NCBI GenBank assembly: GCA_001462345.1
Contig: LIUM01000011.1
Coordinates: 1 to 64,000, forward strand
Direction: 5' to 3'
Length of the DNA: 64,000 nt
Origin: Fibrobacteria bacterium AD312
GTDB taxonomy: Bacteria > Fibrobacterota > Fibrobacteria > Fibrobacterales > Fibrobacteraceae
Part shown: positions 17,383 to 26,942 of the stretch, one piece after another
How positions within the stretch are numbered: position 1 is the first letter of the stretch
Layout of the letters: the number at the start of each line of letters is the position of its first letter
Notes under the pieces: generated by a model
What the model saw: the letters and a program-made list of their open reading frames with translations, nothing else
Databases searched by the model: none
What the model was told of the DNA's origin: nothing
Translations under genes and position numbers: made by a program

Positions 17383-19892
17383 TGAACGGCATATTTTCAG
17401 ATCGTGTAAAAAAAGTTCTTCAGCTCGCTCGTTCTGCGGCGGTGAGCATTGGTAATGATCAAGTAGGCACAGAACATTTGCTTATTGGTCTTATTCGTGA
17501 AGGCTCGGGGATTGCAATCGCTGCCTTGAAAAAGATGAATGTAGATACCAATCAAATGGCTTCTGAAATAGAAGCGATTATGCGTTCTACTAATGGAACG
17601 ATTACCATTGGCTCTAATCAAATGATCCCGTTTACGGGTCGTGCTAAAGCGGTATTACAAGTTTCTGCAAATGAAGCAAAAGAGATGAATGAAAAGTACA
17701 TTGGTACAGAACATCTTCTTTTAGCGATTATAAAAATTAGTGATTCGATTGCTTCTGCTACATTATCTCGTTATGATGTGACGTATGACAAATTAAAAGA
17801 TGAAATTATTGCCATCAAGCAAGATGTGCAAGCTTCTTCATCCTCTTCTCCAATAGATGGGAATGATATTTCTGAAGGCGGCACTCCTTTTGCTCGTCCA
17901 GGAACACGATCCAAAACGCCGATATTAGAACACTTTAGTCGTGATCTAACAGAACAAGCACGCCGCCATGCTTTAGATCCAATCATCGGAAGAGAAGCTG
18001 AAATTGAACGTTTGATTCAAATTTTGTGCCGTCGTAAAAAAAATAATCCTGTTTTGATTGGAGAACCTGGTGTCGGTAAAACGGCGATTGTAGAAGGCCT
18101 TGCACAAAAAATAGTACAGAAGAAAATTCCTGAACTATTAGAAAACAAACGAGTTGTTACGTTAGATATTGCCGCCATGGTTGCAGGCACAAAATATCGT
18201 GGCCAGTTTGAAGAACGTGTTAAGGGTTTAATTACAGAATTACAAAGAGTAGATAATTCAGTGATTCTCTTTATTGATGAATTGCATACAATCGTTGGTG
18301 CAGGCGGCTCAGAAGGTAGTCTTGATGCGTCTAACATTTTTAAGCCAGCCTTAGCACGCGGAGAGCTTCAGTGTATTGGAGCAACGACCGTTGATGAATA
18401 TCGTAAATACATTGAAAAAGATGCGGCATTAGAAAGACGTTTCCAAAAAATTATGGTGGAACCTCCTACTGCTGAAGAATCCATTGCGATTTTGAAAGGG
18501 CTTCAGAAAAAATACGAAGCGCATCATAAAGTGACTTATACAGAAGATGCCGTTAGAGCCACAGTGATGCTTTCGGAACGCTATATGAGTGACCGTTTTT
18601 TACCAGATAAAGCGATTGATGTTCTTGATGAAGCAGGTGCTCGCGTTCGCCTTTCCAGTATGGCTTTGCCTTCGGATTTAAGAGACAAAGAACGTGACTT
18701 GCAAGAAATTATTCGCAAAAAAGGCGATGCTGCTATAGCGGAAGATTTCCAAACAGCCGCCGCTCAACAGCAATTGGAAGAGCAGATTACAAGAGACATT
18801 GATACGATGAAAAATGAATGGCGAGAAAAGAGGAAAAATGAATCTTTGCTTGTCACTCAAGACCAAATTCGAGATGTCATTAGTAGTATGACTGGTATTC
18901 CTATTTCTAGACTTGCAAGCGAAGAGACAAAGAAGCTCTTGAATTTAGAAGCCGAGATTAAACAGCGAATAGTAGGGCAAGACGTCGCTGTGGAAGCCAT
19001 TGCCAAATCCATTCGTCGCTCTAGAGCAGGGATTCATGATACTAAACGTCCTATGGGAAGCTTCTTATTCCTTGGCCCTACAGGTGTTGGTAAAACAGAA
19101 TTAGCCAAGGTGTTAAGCGTTTCTCTTTTTGGTTCAGAAGATGCCATGATTCGTATCGACATGAGCGAATACATGGAAAAGCACAGCGTTTCTCGCTTAG
19201 TTGGCGCGCCTCCAGGATACGTTGGTTATGAAGAAGGCGGTGGACAGCTTACAGAAAAAGTGCGCAAGCGTCCTTATGCTGTGATATTGCTTGATGAAAT
19301 CGAAAAGGCTCACCCAGATGTTTATAATCTCTTATTGCAGATTTTAGATGATGGTCTTTTGACAGATAGCTTTGGTCGAAAGATTAATTTTAAGAATACC
19401 ATTATCATTATGACTTCTAATGTGGGCGCTCGTGAAGTGAAACATAGCTCTGGAATGGGCTTCACAAAAGGTTCCGCTCAAGACGATTATGCTCGAATGG
19501 AGTCGATGATTCGAGAAGAAGTCAAGCGCGTCTTTACTCCTGAATTTTTGAATCGTATCGATGATCAGATTGTGTTTTATAGTTTGGCGAAAGAAAATCT
19601 TGTCGCGATTGTCGATATTTTACTTTCGTTCTTACAAAAAAATCTTTCCGAACGTGGGATTCTTTTAGAAGTATCTCAAGCTGCAAAAATCTTTATTGTT
19701 GATAAAAATTATGATGCCGCATTAGGGGCGCGTCCTCTTCGTCGAGGCATTCAACAAATGGTTGAAGATGAAGTTGCAGAAGGGCTTTTAATTGGCCGTT
19801 ATAAAGATTTTTCAACGATTGTCGTGGATGTGGAAGATGGTAAATTAACTTTCAAAAGTGAAAGCTTATCATCGGAACTAAAAGAAAAATGA
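17382..19892 (+). CDS. clpC: ATP-dependent Clp protease ATPase subunit ClpC
   Basis: The 836-residue unfoldase has two N-terminal Clp repeats (about 1-75 and 80-150, [16 protein letters not shown]) and a first AAA+ module with [16 protein letters not shown] (about 229-244). A UVR-like middle segment follows near 445-470 ([18 protein letters not shown]), then a second AAA+ module with [12 protein letters not shown] (about 568-579) and the C-terminal D2 domain ending near residue 830. The short middle segment and overall length fit ClpC rather than ClpB or ClpA. It should feed proteins to ClpP, which is not in the window. The start overlaps the lolD stop by one base, an unusual coupling of a protein-quality ATPase to lipoprotein transport. 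Confidence 0.95.
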   Translation: MNGIFSDRVKKVLQLARSAAVSIGNDQVGTEHLLIGLIREGSGIAIAALKKMNVDTNQMASEIEAIMRSTNGTITIGSNQMIPFTGRAKAVLQVSANEAKEMNEKYIGTEHLLLAIIKISDSIASATLSRYDVTYDKLKDEIIAIKQDVQASSSSSPIDGNDISEGGTPFARPGTRSKTPILEHFSRDLTEQARRHALDPIIGREAEIERLIQILCRRKKNNPVLIGEPGVGKTAIVEGLAQKIVQKKIPELLENKRVVTLDIAAMVAGTKYRGQFEERVKGLITELQRVDNSVILFIDELHTIVGAGGSEGSLDASNIFKPALARGELQCIGATTVDEYRKYIEKDAALERRFQKIMVEPPTAEESIAILKGLQKKYEAHHKVTYTEDAVRATVMLSERYMSDRFLPDKAIDVLDEAGARVRLSSMALPSDLRDKERDLQEIIRKKGDAAIAEDFQTAAAQQQLEEQITRDIDTMKNEWREKRKNESLLVTQDQIRDVISSMTGIPISRLASEETKKLLNLEAEIKQRIVGQDVAVEAIAKSIRRSRAGIHDTKRPMGSFLFLGPTGVGKTELAKVLSVSLFGSEDAMIRIDMSEYMEKHSVSRLVGAPPGYVGYEEGGGQLTEKVRKRPYAVILLDEIEKAHPDVYNLLLQILDDGLLTDSFGRKINFKNTIIIMTSNVGAREVKHSSGMGFTKGSAQDDYARMESMIREEVKRVFTPEFLNRIDDQIVFYSLAKENLVAIVDILLSFLQKNLSERGILLEVSQAAKIFIVDKNYDAALGARPLRRGIQQMVEDEVAEGLLIGRYKDFSTIVVDVEDGKLTFKSESLSSELKEK

Positions 19893-19937
19893 TTATTTTT
19901 GCGATGAAATTTTTTATTCAAACTTATTGAGGATTAT

Positions 19938-20534
19938 ATGACAAAGATTCCTGCAGTTCTTATTTTTGGCCCCCCAGGCTCTGGTAAAGGTACCGTTGGA
20001 GCAAAGCTTGCTGCAACTACATCTCTTAAACACCTTTCTACAGGTGATATTTTCCGCGGCATTGCCCCTTCGAGCGAAAACGGAAAATTAATCGCTTCTT
20101 ATTCTAGTGCTGGTAAGCTTGTTCCAGATACTGCTACCGCTCAGATTTTTGAACGATTCATCAAGGGCTTAATCGATACCAATAAATTAAACCCAGATAA
20201 AGACATGCTCTTGCTCGATGGAATTCCTAGAACTCCTGATCAAGTCGATTTAATTAAAGACATTGTCGATGTGAAGCACGTTTTTGTACTCGAAATTAAA
20301 GATGACGCCACTATTGTAGCTCGTCTTTTAAACAGAGCTAAAATCGAAGGCCGCAAAGATGATGCCGACGAATCTATTATTAAAAATCGTTTAGTAGAAT
20401 ATCGTGAAAAAACAGCCGCTGTTCTTTCAAAATACAATGAAAAGATTGTGACACGTATTGTTGGAGATAATTCTCCAGATGAAGTATTTTGCGATACTCT
20501 TCAAGCATATATCCAGTTTATGAAGAATAACTGA
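19938..20534 (+). CDS. adk: Adenylate kinase
   Basis: The 198-residue enzyme interconverts ATP, ADP and AMP. It has the P-loop GPPGSGKGT (about 11-19), the AMP-binding STGDIFRG and the DGIPRT motif (about 94-99, usually DGFPRT). The LID region is the short type without zinc cysteines (NRAKIEGRKDDADE), as in short bacterial and cytosolic kinases. GAGGA precedes ATG 19938, 45 bases after clpC. It sits outside the ribosomal protein operon where adk is found in many bacteria. Confidence 0.95.
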   Translation: MTKIPAVLIFGPPGSGKGTVGAKLAATTSLKHLSTGDIFRGIAPSSENGKLIASYSSAGKLVPDTATAQIFERFIKGLIDTNKLNPDKDMLLLDGIPRTPDQVDLIKDIVDVKHVFVLEIKDDATIVARLLNRAKIEGRKDDADESIIKNRLVEYREKTAAVLSKYNEKIVTRIVGDNSPDEVFCDTLQAYIQFMKNN

Positions 20535-20560
20535 TAATCAATTCAAGGGAAAAGTTTCTT

Positions 20561-21391
20561 ATGTCAGTTTATGTAATGGTGAATGGTATTCCTGGAAACA
20601 TGGGATGCATGGTGGCCGAGACTTGTGTTGCTCGCGGTTTAAAATTAGTGCCTTATTCTTTAACGGGTGAAATCATTGAAGAAAAAGAAAAGGTGGTCGC
20701 CGGCGTAAAAGTCGAACTACTAAAACCAAGTACACGTGAAAACGTCATCGCTGATGTAATGAAACGTTACCCTGATATGATTTGTATAGATTATACGCAT
20801 CCTACAGCAGTAAACGATAATGCGGTTTTTTATGTAAAGCATGGGATTCCTTTTGTCATGGGCACTACTGGTGGCGATCGAGTCGCTCTTCAAAAATTAG
20901 TAGAAGAAAAAAATCATCCAAGCGTCATTGCCCCTAATATGGCAAAGCAAATAGTCGCTTTCCAAACGATGATTGAATTTTTAGCGACCGAGTTTCCAAC
21001 CGCTTTTTCAGGTTATAAATTAAGCGTAGTAGAAAGCCATCAAAAGACAAAAGCAGATACGAGCGGTACTGCAAAATCCGTTGTCGCCTCATTTCAAAAA
21101 ATGGGTTTTGATTTTTCAGAAAATGACATTGAACTCGTTCGTGATGAAAAGCAACAGTTGGAACGCATGCATGTTCCAAGTGAAGTCTTGAATGGCCACG
21201 CCTTTCACACGTATTCTTTAGATAGTGCAGATGGCTCTGTGCATTTTGAATTCCAACATAATGTATGTGGCCGTCACGTCTATGCCGAAGGCACTGTCGA
21301 TGCCGTTTCATTCTTAGCTGAAAAATTAAAAGAAGGCAAAGCAAGACCATTTAATATGATGGATGTGCTTCGCTCTGGAAAAATGCGTTAA
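20561..21391 (+). CDS. dapB: 4-hydroxy-tetrahydrodipicolinate reductase
   Basis: The 276-residue enzyme carries out the second committed step of diaminopimelate/lysine synthesis. An NAD(P)-binding start (GIPGNMG, about 9-15) and VMGTTGGDR precede the substrate-binding segment with ESHQKTKADTSGTAKS (about 164-179), which holds the conserved H-x-K-x(n)-G-T signature. IDYTHPTAV and the short catalytic region resemble the plant-type branch of DapB rather than the E. coli branch. It is the last protein gene of the long operon, 26 bases after adk; tRNA-Arg follows 59 bases on. Confidence 0.93.
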   Translation: MSVYVMVNGIPGNMGCMVAETCVARGLKLVPYSLTGEIIEEKEKVVAGVKVELLKPSTRENVIADVMKRYPDMICIDYTHPTAVNDNAVFYVKHGIPFVMGTTGGDRVALQKLVEEKNHPSVIAPNMAKQIVAFQTMIEFLATEFPTAFSGYKLSVVESHQKTKADTSGTAKSVVASFQKMGFDFSENDIELVRDEKQQLERMHVPSEVLNGHAFHTYSLDSADGSVHFEFQHNVCGRHVYAEGTVDAVSFLAEKLKEGKARPFNMMDVLRSGKMR

Positions 21392-21450
21392 TAGGCTTTT
21401 TTACTTTGCTTGAAAAAGGGCTTAATTAATTCTATCTTCGTTTTTCAAAT

Positions 21451-21523
21451 GCCCTCATAGCTCAGATGGATAGAGCGCGCCCCTCCTAAGGGTGATACCT
21501 GCGTTCGACTCGCGGTGGGGGTA
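21451..21523 (+). tRNA. tRNA-Arg (anticodon CCU)
   Basis: A 73-base cloverleaf: acceptor GCCCTCA pairs with TGGGGGT (two wobbles), D-loop CTCAGATGGATAGAG, anticodon arm CGCCCCTCCTAAGGGTG with CCT in the loop, and T-arm with GTTCGAC. The anticodon arm is almost the same as the E. coli tRNA-Arg(CCU) arm. CCA is not encoded. It reads AGG codons. Confidence 0.96.
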
Positions 21524-21526
21524 TTT

Positions 21527-21560
21527 AAAACCGTATTAGTTTTCTAATACGGTTTTTTTT
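21527..21560. terminator. Bidirectional terminator after tRNA-Arg and trmFO
   Basis: CCGTATTAG (21531-21539) and CTAATACGG (21544-21552) form a stem with a TTTT loop, followed on plus by eight Ts and on minus by TTTTAAA. It overlaps the last codons and stop of trmFO and serves both converging transcripts. Confidence 0.88.
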
Positions 21561-22876
21561 CTTATCCACTCTAAGACAGCTTCTTCTGCTTGATTTCCGA
21601 GAATCTCTTTTTTATTCTTCTTTTTCATCTCAATTAAATGAGGCAGTAAACCAAAATTGAAATTCATTGGTTGAAAATCAGGATTTGGGCTTACTAATTG
21701 ATCGACTAAAGAACGAATACAACTTTCTTTTGGGAGTAATTGAGGCACACCATGTTTTAAGGAACAAGCCATATTCCAAGCGGCGTACCAGCCAGTGGCT
21801 ACGGCTTCGGTATAACCTTCTGCACCAGTAATTTGGCCTGCAAACCAAATGGGAGGGAATTTCTCACAACCAGGAAGCCCTCTTTTTAATTGAAGTGTTG
21901 GTTCTAATAATTTAGGGCTTTCAATAAATGTGTTGCGATGCATACAGCCTAAACGAGCAAAACGAGCGTTTTTAAGAGCAGGAACCATTGCAAATAGTTC
22001 TTTTTGCGTGTTCCATTTTAATCGTGTTTGAAACCCAACCATATTAAAAAGAGTTTTTTGTGCGTTTTCAGCTCTAAGTTGAATCACCGCGTGCCATTTC
22101 TTGCCTTCATTGCCAAAGCCTAATCCAATAGGGCGCATAGGCCCATATCGCAATGTCTCTGTACCACGTCTAGCCATTTCTTCTATAGGCAAACACCCTT
22201 CAAAGAGTTCATTTTTTTCAAAAGGTCTTGGTTCCACAGAATCGGCTTCACGAAGTTTTTCTACAAAAGCATTGTAGGTTTCTTTATCTAGAGGGCAATT
22301 GATGAAATCTGCGGTTTCGCCTTTTTCCCAGCGGTTCATGTAAAAAGCATGATTAAAATCAATGCTATCGGCTTCGACGACAGGAGCAATCGCATCAAAA
22401 AAATGAAGGCGTTCGCTTCCTAAGGATTTAAAAATAGAATTGGTTAATGATTCGCTTGCTAAAGGCCCTGCAGCGACAAGAGTGGGGAGGTCGTCTTCTA
22501 AAGACGTCACCTCTTCTCGATGTAACGTAATCGCAGGACATTCCAAAATTTTCTTTTCGACTAGAGCACTAAAAATTTCGCGGTTGACCGTTAAAGATTC
22601 TCCAGCAGGGACTTGAGCTTCTTTGGCAAGTTCAATTAAAAAAGAACCAAGTAAAGTCAATTCATTTTTTAGAAGCCCATGTGCTGTTGTTTTAGCGATG
22701 CCTTTAAAACTATTAGAACAAACTAATTGCGCAAGATCTCCGCCACGATGTGCAGGAGTATTTACCTTAGGCCTCATTTCATAGAGATCAATAAGAAATC
22801 CGTAGGAGGCTAGTTGAAGAGCTGCTTCACAGCCAGCAAGACCGCCGCCAATGACTTTGACCCGAGTTTTTTGCAT
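21536..22876 (-). CDS. trmFO: Methylenetetrahydrofolate-tRNA-(uracil-5-)-methyltransferase
   Basis: The 446-residue flavoprotein makes ribothymidine at position 54 of tRNA using methylene-THF. Residues 5-30 form the FAD-binding VKVIGGGLAGCEAA fold, followed by LYEMRPKVNTPAH and the family motif CSNSFKG with its cysteine (about 53-59). The C-terminal part has MHRNTFIESP and GQITGAEGYTEA, typical of TrmFO/GidA-like proteins. It starts one base after the Smg-like gene's stop, as the last gene of a purH-like, smg-like, trmFO unit. The last codons lie in a shared terminator stem. Confidence 0.96.
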   Translation of the reverse strand: MQKTRVKVIGGGLAGCEAALQLASYGFLIDLYEMRPKVNTPAHRGGDLAQLVCSNSFKGIAKTTAHGLLKNELTLLGSFLIELAKEAQVPAGESLTVNREIFSALVEKKILECPAITLHREEVTSLEDDLPTLVAAGPLASESLTNSIFKSLGSERLHFFDAIAPVVEADSIDFNHAFYMNRWEKGETADFINCPLDKETYNAFVEKLREADSVEPRPFEKNELFEGCLPIEEMARRGTETLRYGPMRPIGLGFGNEGKKWHAVIQLRAENAQKTLFNMVGFQTRLKWNTQKELFAMVPALKNARFARLGCMHRNTFIESPKLLEPTLQLKRGLPGCEKFPPIWFAGQITGAEGYTEAVATGWYAAWNMACSLKHGVPQLLPKESCIRSLVDQLVSPNPDFQPMNFNFGLLPHLIEMKKKNKKEILGNQAEEAVLEWIRKKTVLEN

Positions 22877-22877
22877 A

Positions 22878-23321
22878 TTAATTTAACCGTACTTTGTTGT
22901 AAATGGCCGTATTCTTTTTCCAAGTTTTGGCTAAAGAATTTTCCATCGTATCTGGTAATAAACCAAGAGCATCGGAGTCTAATAACTCATCTATAATCAT
23001 CTCTCCTTGAGACTGGCTAACCATCCCATAATGAAGAGCTTCCATAAATAAGCCATGTGATTTGGGCGAAATAAAGGTCGATTCAAACTCATGTAAAACA
23101 CGTGGGCGAATCATTTCAGGATGATGTTGTTCCAAGTTCTCCATGGTCCATAAATCAATGGCCTTCACTTGCTCTTCTTGAACAATGACTTTTTCTAGAT
23201 TCATACGAAATTCATTCCAATCCATGGCTTCAATTTTACCCGTTTTATGAATTTTTTTTAGAAATCCAAGAACGGTATCGTATGCTTTTTTATCTAAAGA
23301 AATAGTTTTTTTAATACTCAT
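22878..23321 (-). CDS. Smg-like (DUF494) family protein
   Basis: The 147-residue protein has no signal peptide. The C-terminal half (about 75-135: R-V-L-H-E-F-E, S-P-K-S-H-G-L-F, G-E-M-I-I-D-E-L-L) follows the pattern of Smg/DUF494 proteins, where an ISP-G-F-L-x-L segment is followed by RE-x-V-I-D. Smg is of unknown function and is often found next to dprA, topA and trmFO, which fits its position here directly before trmFO. Its ATG overlaps the stop of the upstream AICAR transformylase gene (TAATG). The family call is based on remembered pattern similarity and is moderate. Confidence 0.5.
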   Translation of the reverse strand: MSIKKTISLDKKAYDTVLGFLKKIHKTGKIEAMDWNEFRMNLEKVIVQEEQVKAIDLWTMENLEQHHPEMIRPRVLHEFESTFISPKSHGLFMEALHYGMVSQSQGEMIIDELLDSDALGLLPDTMENSLAKTWKKNTAIYNKVRLN

Positions 23322-24340
23322 TAGTGTCTAAAATGCCTCATACCAGTAAAGACCATGGCAATGTCTAGTTTATTACAAGCGTCAATCACTTCAGGATCTC
23401 TTACAGAGCCACCAGGCTGTACAATATAACGAACTCCTGCTGAAGCACAAGCGTCAATATTATCAGAGAATGGGAAGAAGGCATCGGAACCCATAACGAC
23501 TTCGCTAAATACCTTTTGTTCCATCGCTTCAAGAGTGGTCCCTTCAGGAAGTGGAAGGCGAGCGACGTTGTCTCTTACGCGAGGTTGGCATAATCTTAAA
23601 TTGGAGTCAATACGATTTGGTTGACCAGGTCCAAGCCCCATGATTTGGAAATAACCAGGTTTATATTCATAACCCATCACGATTGCATTGGATTTGGTAT
23701 GCTTTGTTACAATCCATGTAAAGCGGGCAAGAGCTTCTTTGTTAGGAGGAAATTGGGCTTTAGTGACACATTCAAACTTGTCCCAAGTACCGATGTCACG
23801 GTCTTGAACGAGTAATCCGCCAATCACATGCTTATATACTTTTCTTGCTTTAGGAGCTTCTAATTTGCCTACTTCAAGAATACGAATATCTTTGGATTTA
23901 TGTTTTAAAAATTCAAGAGCGTCGTCATCAAAAGCAGGCGCAATAAGAATTTCGACAAAACGTCCTTTCAAAAAAGTCGCGGCTTTTAAGTCTACTTTTT
24001 TGGTGACTGCTATAACAGAACCAAAAGCCGATACGGGGTCTCCAGCCCAAGCGGCTTCAAAAGCTTCTTCTAGGGTTTCGCCTGTAGCAAGACCGCAAGG
24101 GTTCATGTGTTTCACAATGACAACACAGGTGTCATTGTGAAATTCTTTTGCCATTTCAAGAGCGGCATCTGCATCGACAATATTATTAAAGGAAAGTTCT
24201 TTCCCATGAAGTTGTTTTGCTGTGGCAAGGCTTGCTTCATCGCAGTTTGGTTCTTTATAAAAAACTGCTTTTTGGTGAGAGTTTTCGCCGTAGCGCATGG
24301 GAACTGGATCAATAAATTCAAGCGTGAGTTTTTCTGACAT
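23321..24340 (-). CDS. purH: Stand-alone AICAR formyltransferase (PurH C-terminal domain only)
   Basis: About 339 residues correspond to the C-terminal transformylase half of PurH: RYGENSHQ (about 16-23), VIVKHMNPCGLATG (about 73-86) with the catalytic K-H, DPVSAFGSVIAV, and late FFPFSDNIDA with VQPGGSVRD. The enzyme transfers a formyl group from 10-formyl-THF to AICAR. The N-terminal IMP cyclohydrolase/MGS-like domain of normal bifunctional PurH (about 200 residues) is missing. An upstream ATG at 24364 adds eight residues, but ATG 24340 is preceded by GAGGAAG at good spacing. The cyclohydrolase step must be done by a gene outside the window. Confidence 0.9.
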   Translation of the reverse strand: MSEKLTLEFIDPVPMRYGENSHQKAVFYKEPNCDEASLATAKQLHGKELSFNNIVDADAALEMAKEFHNDTCVVIVKHMNPCGLATGETLEEAFEAAWAGDPVSAFGSVIAVTKKVDLKAATFLKGRFVEILIAPAFDDDALEFLKHKSKDIRILEVGKLEAPKARKVYKHVIGGLLVQDRDIGTWDKFECVTKAQFPPNKEALARFTWIVTKHTKSNAIVMGYEYKPGYFQIMGLGPGQPNRIDSNLRLCQPRVRDNVARLPLPEGTTLEAMEQKVFSEVVMGSDAFFPFSDNIDACASAGVRYIVQPGGSVRDPEVIDACNKLDIAMVFTGMRHFRH

Positions 24341-24434
24341 AACTTCCTCGGTAATAAATGACAATTAAAATTTAGTAAACCTGTATTTTTTTAAAGTTTT
24401 ATTTTACTTTCAAAGAGAAATATAACCCTATAAT

Positions 24435-25571
24435 CTATGGCACCTGTTGTTGTAGCTTAATTATTTGCTCAGCGGCCCAAGGCTCAAAGGTATCGGCAGA
24501 AATGTGATTTCTTGCTTGTTCCATAAGCTTCAAGTAAAAATGAAGATTATGAATGGTAGATAAAGTCATCGCAAGAATCTCTCCAGATTGGTGCAAGTGA
24601 CGTAAATACCCTTTACTAAAATTTCTGCAAGTATAACAATCGCACTCAGGATCAGGAGCTTCGTCTGTGATCTGAGAATAACGCCCTGCTTTATAGTGTA
24701 AAACCCCTTGGCTTGTAAAGAGCATGCCGTTTCTTGCGTTACGACTAGGCATTACGCAATCGCACATATCTACACCACGCTGAATTAATTCCAGTAAATT
24801 CCATGGAGTCCCCACACCCATTACATAACGAGCGTGATCTTTAGGCATAAAATCAGTACAAAAATCAGCAATGTCATACATTACATCGGTAGGTTCTCCA
24901 ACGGATAGGCCGCCTAGGGCATAGCCATCTGGGTTCAGTTCTGTAATGCGTTCAATCGCGAGCTGTCTTAAATTCTTATGCATTCCGCCTTGAATGATAC
25001 CGAAAAAATGTTGATCATAACCATGCAAAGGGGGATTCTTTTGAAGATATTCTAAAGCTTCTTTAGTCCAGCGTAAAGTGAAGTTTAAGGAATGTTCCGC
25101 TTCTTTTGGAGTACTTGGGAAAGGAGTGCATTCATCAAAAGCCATGATGATATCGGCCCCAATTTCTCTTTGCGCTTTCATCACACTTTCAGGGGAAAAG
25201 AAGTGTTTAGATCCATCGATATGGCTTCTAAACTCGACGCCATTTTCTTTAATCTTACGAAGCTCTTTTAGACTCCAAACCTGAAAGCCTCCGCTATCTG
25301 TTAAAACAGGGCCATTCCAGTTCATAAAACGATGAATACCGCCCGCTTTTGCAATAAGGGGAGTTCCTGGCCTTAGGTAAAGATGATAGGTGTTCGCTAA
25401 AATAATTTTAGCTTCCATTTCTTTGAGATCACGAGGCGTTACCGCTTTAACGCTTGCCGCTGTGCCTACGGGCATAAAAATGGGAGTGGGGATTTCTCCG
25501 TGAGCCGTTGTTATTTTGCCTAGCCGGGCTTTAGAGCGAGGGGAGGTTTTAAGTAGTTGAAATGGATTCAT
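24435..25571 (-). CDS. tgt: tRNA-guanine transglycosylase (queuine tRNA-ribosyltransferase)
   Basis: The 378-residue enzyme swaps guanine 34 for preQ1 in tRNAs with GUN anticodons. It has IFMPVGT (about 31-37), LANTYHLYLRPG, the catalytic aspartate region TDSGGFQVWSL (about 91-101), GGLSVGEP and the zinc site CDCYTCRNFSKGYLRHL (about 308-324). Length is normal for the family. It is divergent from terC and separated from the upstream purH-like gene by about 95 bases, so it probably has its own promoter. Confidence 0.97.
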   Translation of the reverse strand: MNPFQLLKTSPRSKARLGKITTAHGEIPTPIFMPVGTAASVKAVTPRDLKEMEAKIILANTYHLYLRPGTPLIAKAGGIHRFMNWNGPVLTDSGGFQVWSLKELRKIKENGVEFRSHIDGSKHFFSPESVMKAQREIGADIIMAFDECTPFPSTPKEAEHSLNFTLRWTKEALEYLQKNPPLHGYDQHFFGIIQGGMHKNLRQLAIERITELNPDGYALGGLSVGEPTDVMYDIADFCTDFMPKDHARYVMGVGTPWNLLELIQRGVDMCDCVMPSRNARNGMLFTSQGVLHYKAGRYSQITDEAPDPECDCYTCRNFSKGYLRHLHQSGEILAMTLSTIHNLHFYLKLMEQARNHISADTFEPWAAEQIIKLQQQVP

Positions 25572-25778
25572 TTTTTAAAGATAGAAAAAGTTTAACTTTT
25601 CTTTGGGGTCCTCAAAAAAATGCTTTTGCAAAATGATTTTTAATAACCAAAATGATGCAGAAAAGAAAAATGAAGGATATTGGGTATACTTCTATTACTT
25701 ATAAAATAGGCCTTTTCCTTGTCATTAAATCGGATGAACAGTTCTACCGTTTTATTTTTTATTTGCTATTTTAAGCCC

Positions 25779-26714
25779 ATGACAATATTCTGGATTATAT
25801 TTTTACTCTTAGTCATAGGTATGCTTGCCTTAGATTTGGGCGTCTTTCACAAAGAAGATAAAATAATAAGTGTTAAAGAAGCTTTTTTATGGACAGGGAT
25901 TTGGATCTCCGTCTCATTGGTTTTTAGCATTGGTATCTTCTTTATATACCAATATCAAAATGCCGCTTTAGGCGCAGAGAAAGTACTTGAATACCTAACG
26001 GCCTATGTCGTTGAAAAGTCTTTATCATTAGATAATATTTTTGTGATGGCGGCCATTTTCAGCTTTTTTAAAGTTCCTAAAAAATACCAGCATCGAGTCT
26101 TGTTTTGGGGTATTTTGGGAGCGATTGTTTTACGCGGAGTCTTTATTTTTGCAGGTACAGCGTTAATTGTCAAGTTCTCTTGGTTGATGTATGTTTTTGG
26201 CGTTTTACTTATTGTAAGTGCTATTAAAATGGGTATTAGTAAAGAAGATCATGATGAGGATTTATCTAAAAACTTTGCCGTAAAAATCGCTAAAAAATTT
26301 TACCGTGTGACTCCCTCTTTTCATGGGCATGCATTTACCGTAATAATAGACGGTGTTCGTCATATTACCCCTTTATTACTTGCTCTTTTTGTGATAGAAA
26401 CTTCGGATGTCATGTTTGCTGTAGATAGTATTCCTGCCGTATTCTCTGTGACGTTAGATCCGTTTATTGTCTTTACTTCTAATATCATGGCTATTTTAGG
26501 CTTAAGGTCTTTATACTTTGCGCTATCGGCTATGTTAGGAAAATTTGTTTACTTAAAATACGCCTTAGTTTTCATTCTCGCTTTTGTGGGCGTGAAAATG
26601 ATTATCGTACATTATGTTCATATTCCAACATTATTAAGTCTTTCGGTGATTCTACTATCCATCACGATAAGCATTTTAGCAAGCTTCCTAAAAGGCAAAG
26701 AAATAGAACAATAA
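25779..26714 (+). CDS. TerC/Alx family integral membrane protein
   Basis: About 311 residues with seven to eight membrane segments. Family marks are MLALDLGVF near the start, EKSLSLDNIFV (about 80-90) and ETSDVMFAVDSIPAVF (about 210-225), whose acidic residues lie within the membrane. TerC/Alx proteins are tied to tellurite resistance and manganese export; the E. coli relative Alx exports Mn. TTG 25719 and ATG 25734 give longer frames, but ATG 25779 starts the protein directly at the first membrane segment as in relatives. No yybP-ykoY manganese riboswitch was recognised upstream. Confidence 0.88.
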   Translation: MTIFWIIFLLLVIGMLALDLGVFHKEDKIISVKEAFLWTGIWISVSLVFSIGIFFIYQYQNAALGAEKVLEYLTAYVVEKSLSLDNIFVMAAIFSFFKVPKKYQHRVLFWGILGAIVLRGVFIFAGTALIVKFSWLMYVFGVLLIVSAIKMGISKEDHDEDLSKNFAVKIAKKFYRVTPSFHGHAFTVIIDGVRHITPLLLALFVIETSDVMFAVDSIPAVFSVTLDPFIVFTSNIMAILGLRSLYFALSAMLGKFVYLKYALVFILAFVGVKMIIVHYVHIPTLLSLSVILLSITISILASFLKGKEIEQ

Positions 26715-26886
26715 TTATCTAGGTATAGCTTTTAGCCATTCTTTTTATTCCTGAATTCGTGGTCACGGGTACAATGGCGACCTTCTATGTTTATCCTATT
26801 TGTTTTAATAATAAACATTGAAATATCCATCTTCGTATAGTTTTAAATTCATATCCATTTTTTTTGCTTATTTTTTACAAATAAAA

Positions 26887-26925
26887 ACCCCGAAAGTCGA
26901 ATTCCACTTTCGGGGTTATTTTTTA
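26887..26925. terminator. Bidirectional terminator between terC and ppdK
   Basis: ACCCCGAAAGT (26887-26897) and ACTTTCGGGGT (26906-26916) form an 11-bp stem. T-rich tracts follow on both strands (TATTTTTT on plus, TTTTATTT on minus). Confidence 0.88.
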
Positions 26926-26942
26926 TACGCTATTTTAAGAGC

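Noticed and set aside
25600-25778. Manganese (yybP-ykoY) riboswitch before terC
   Set aside because: I looked because terC/alx genes often have one, but the conserved core segments were not found.
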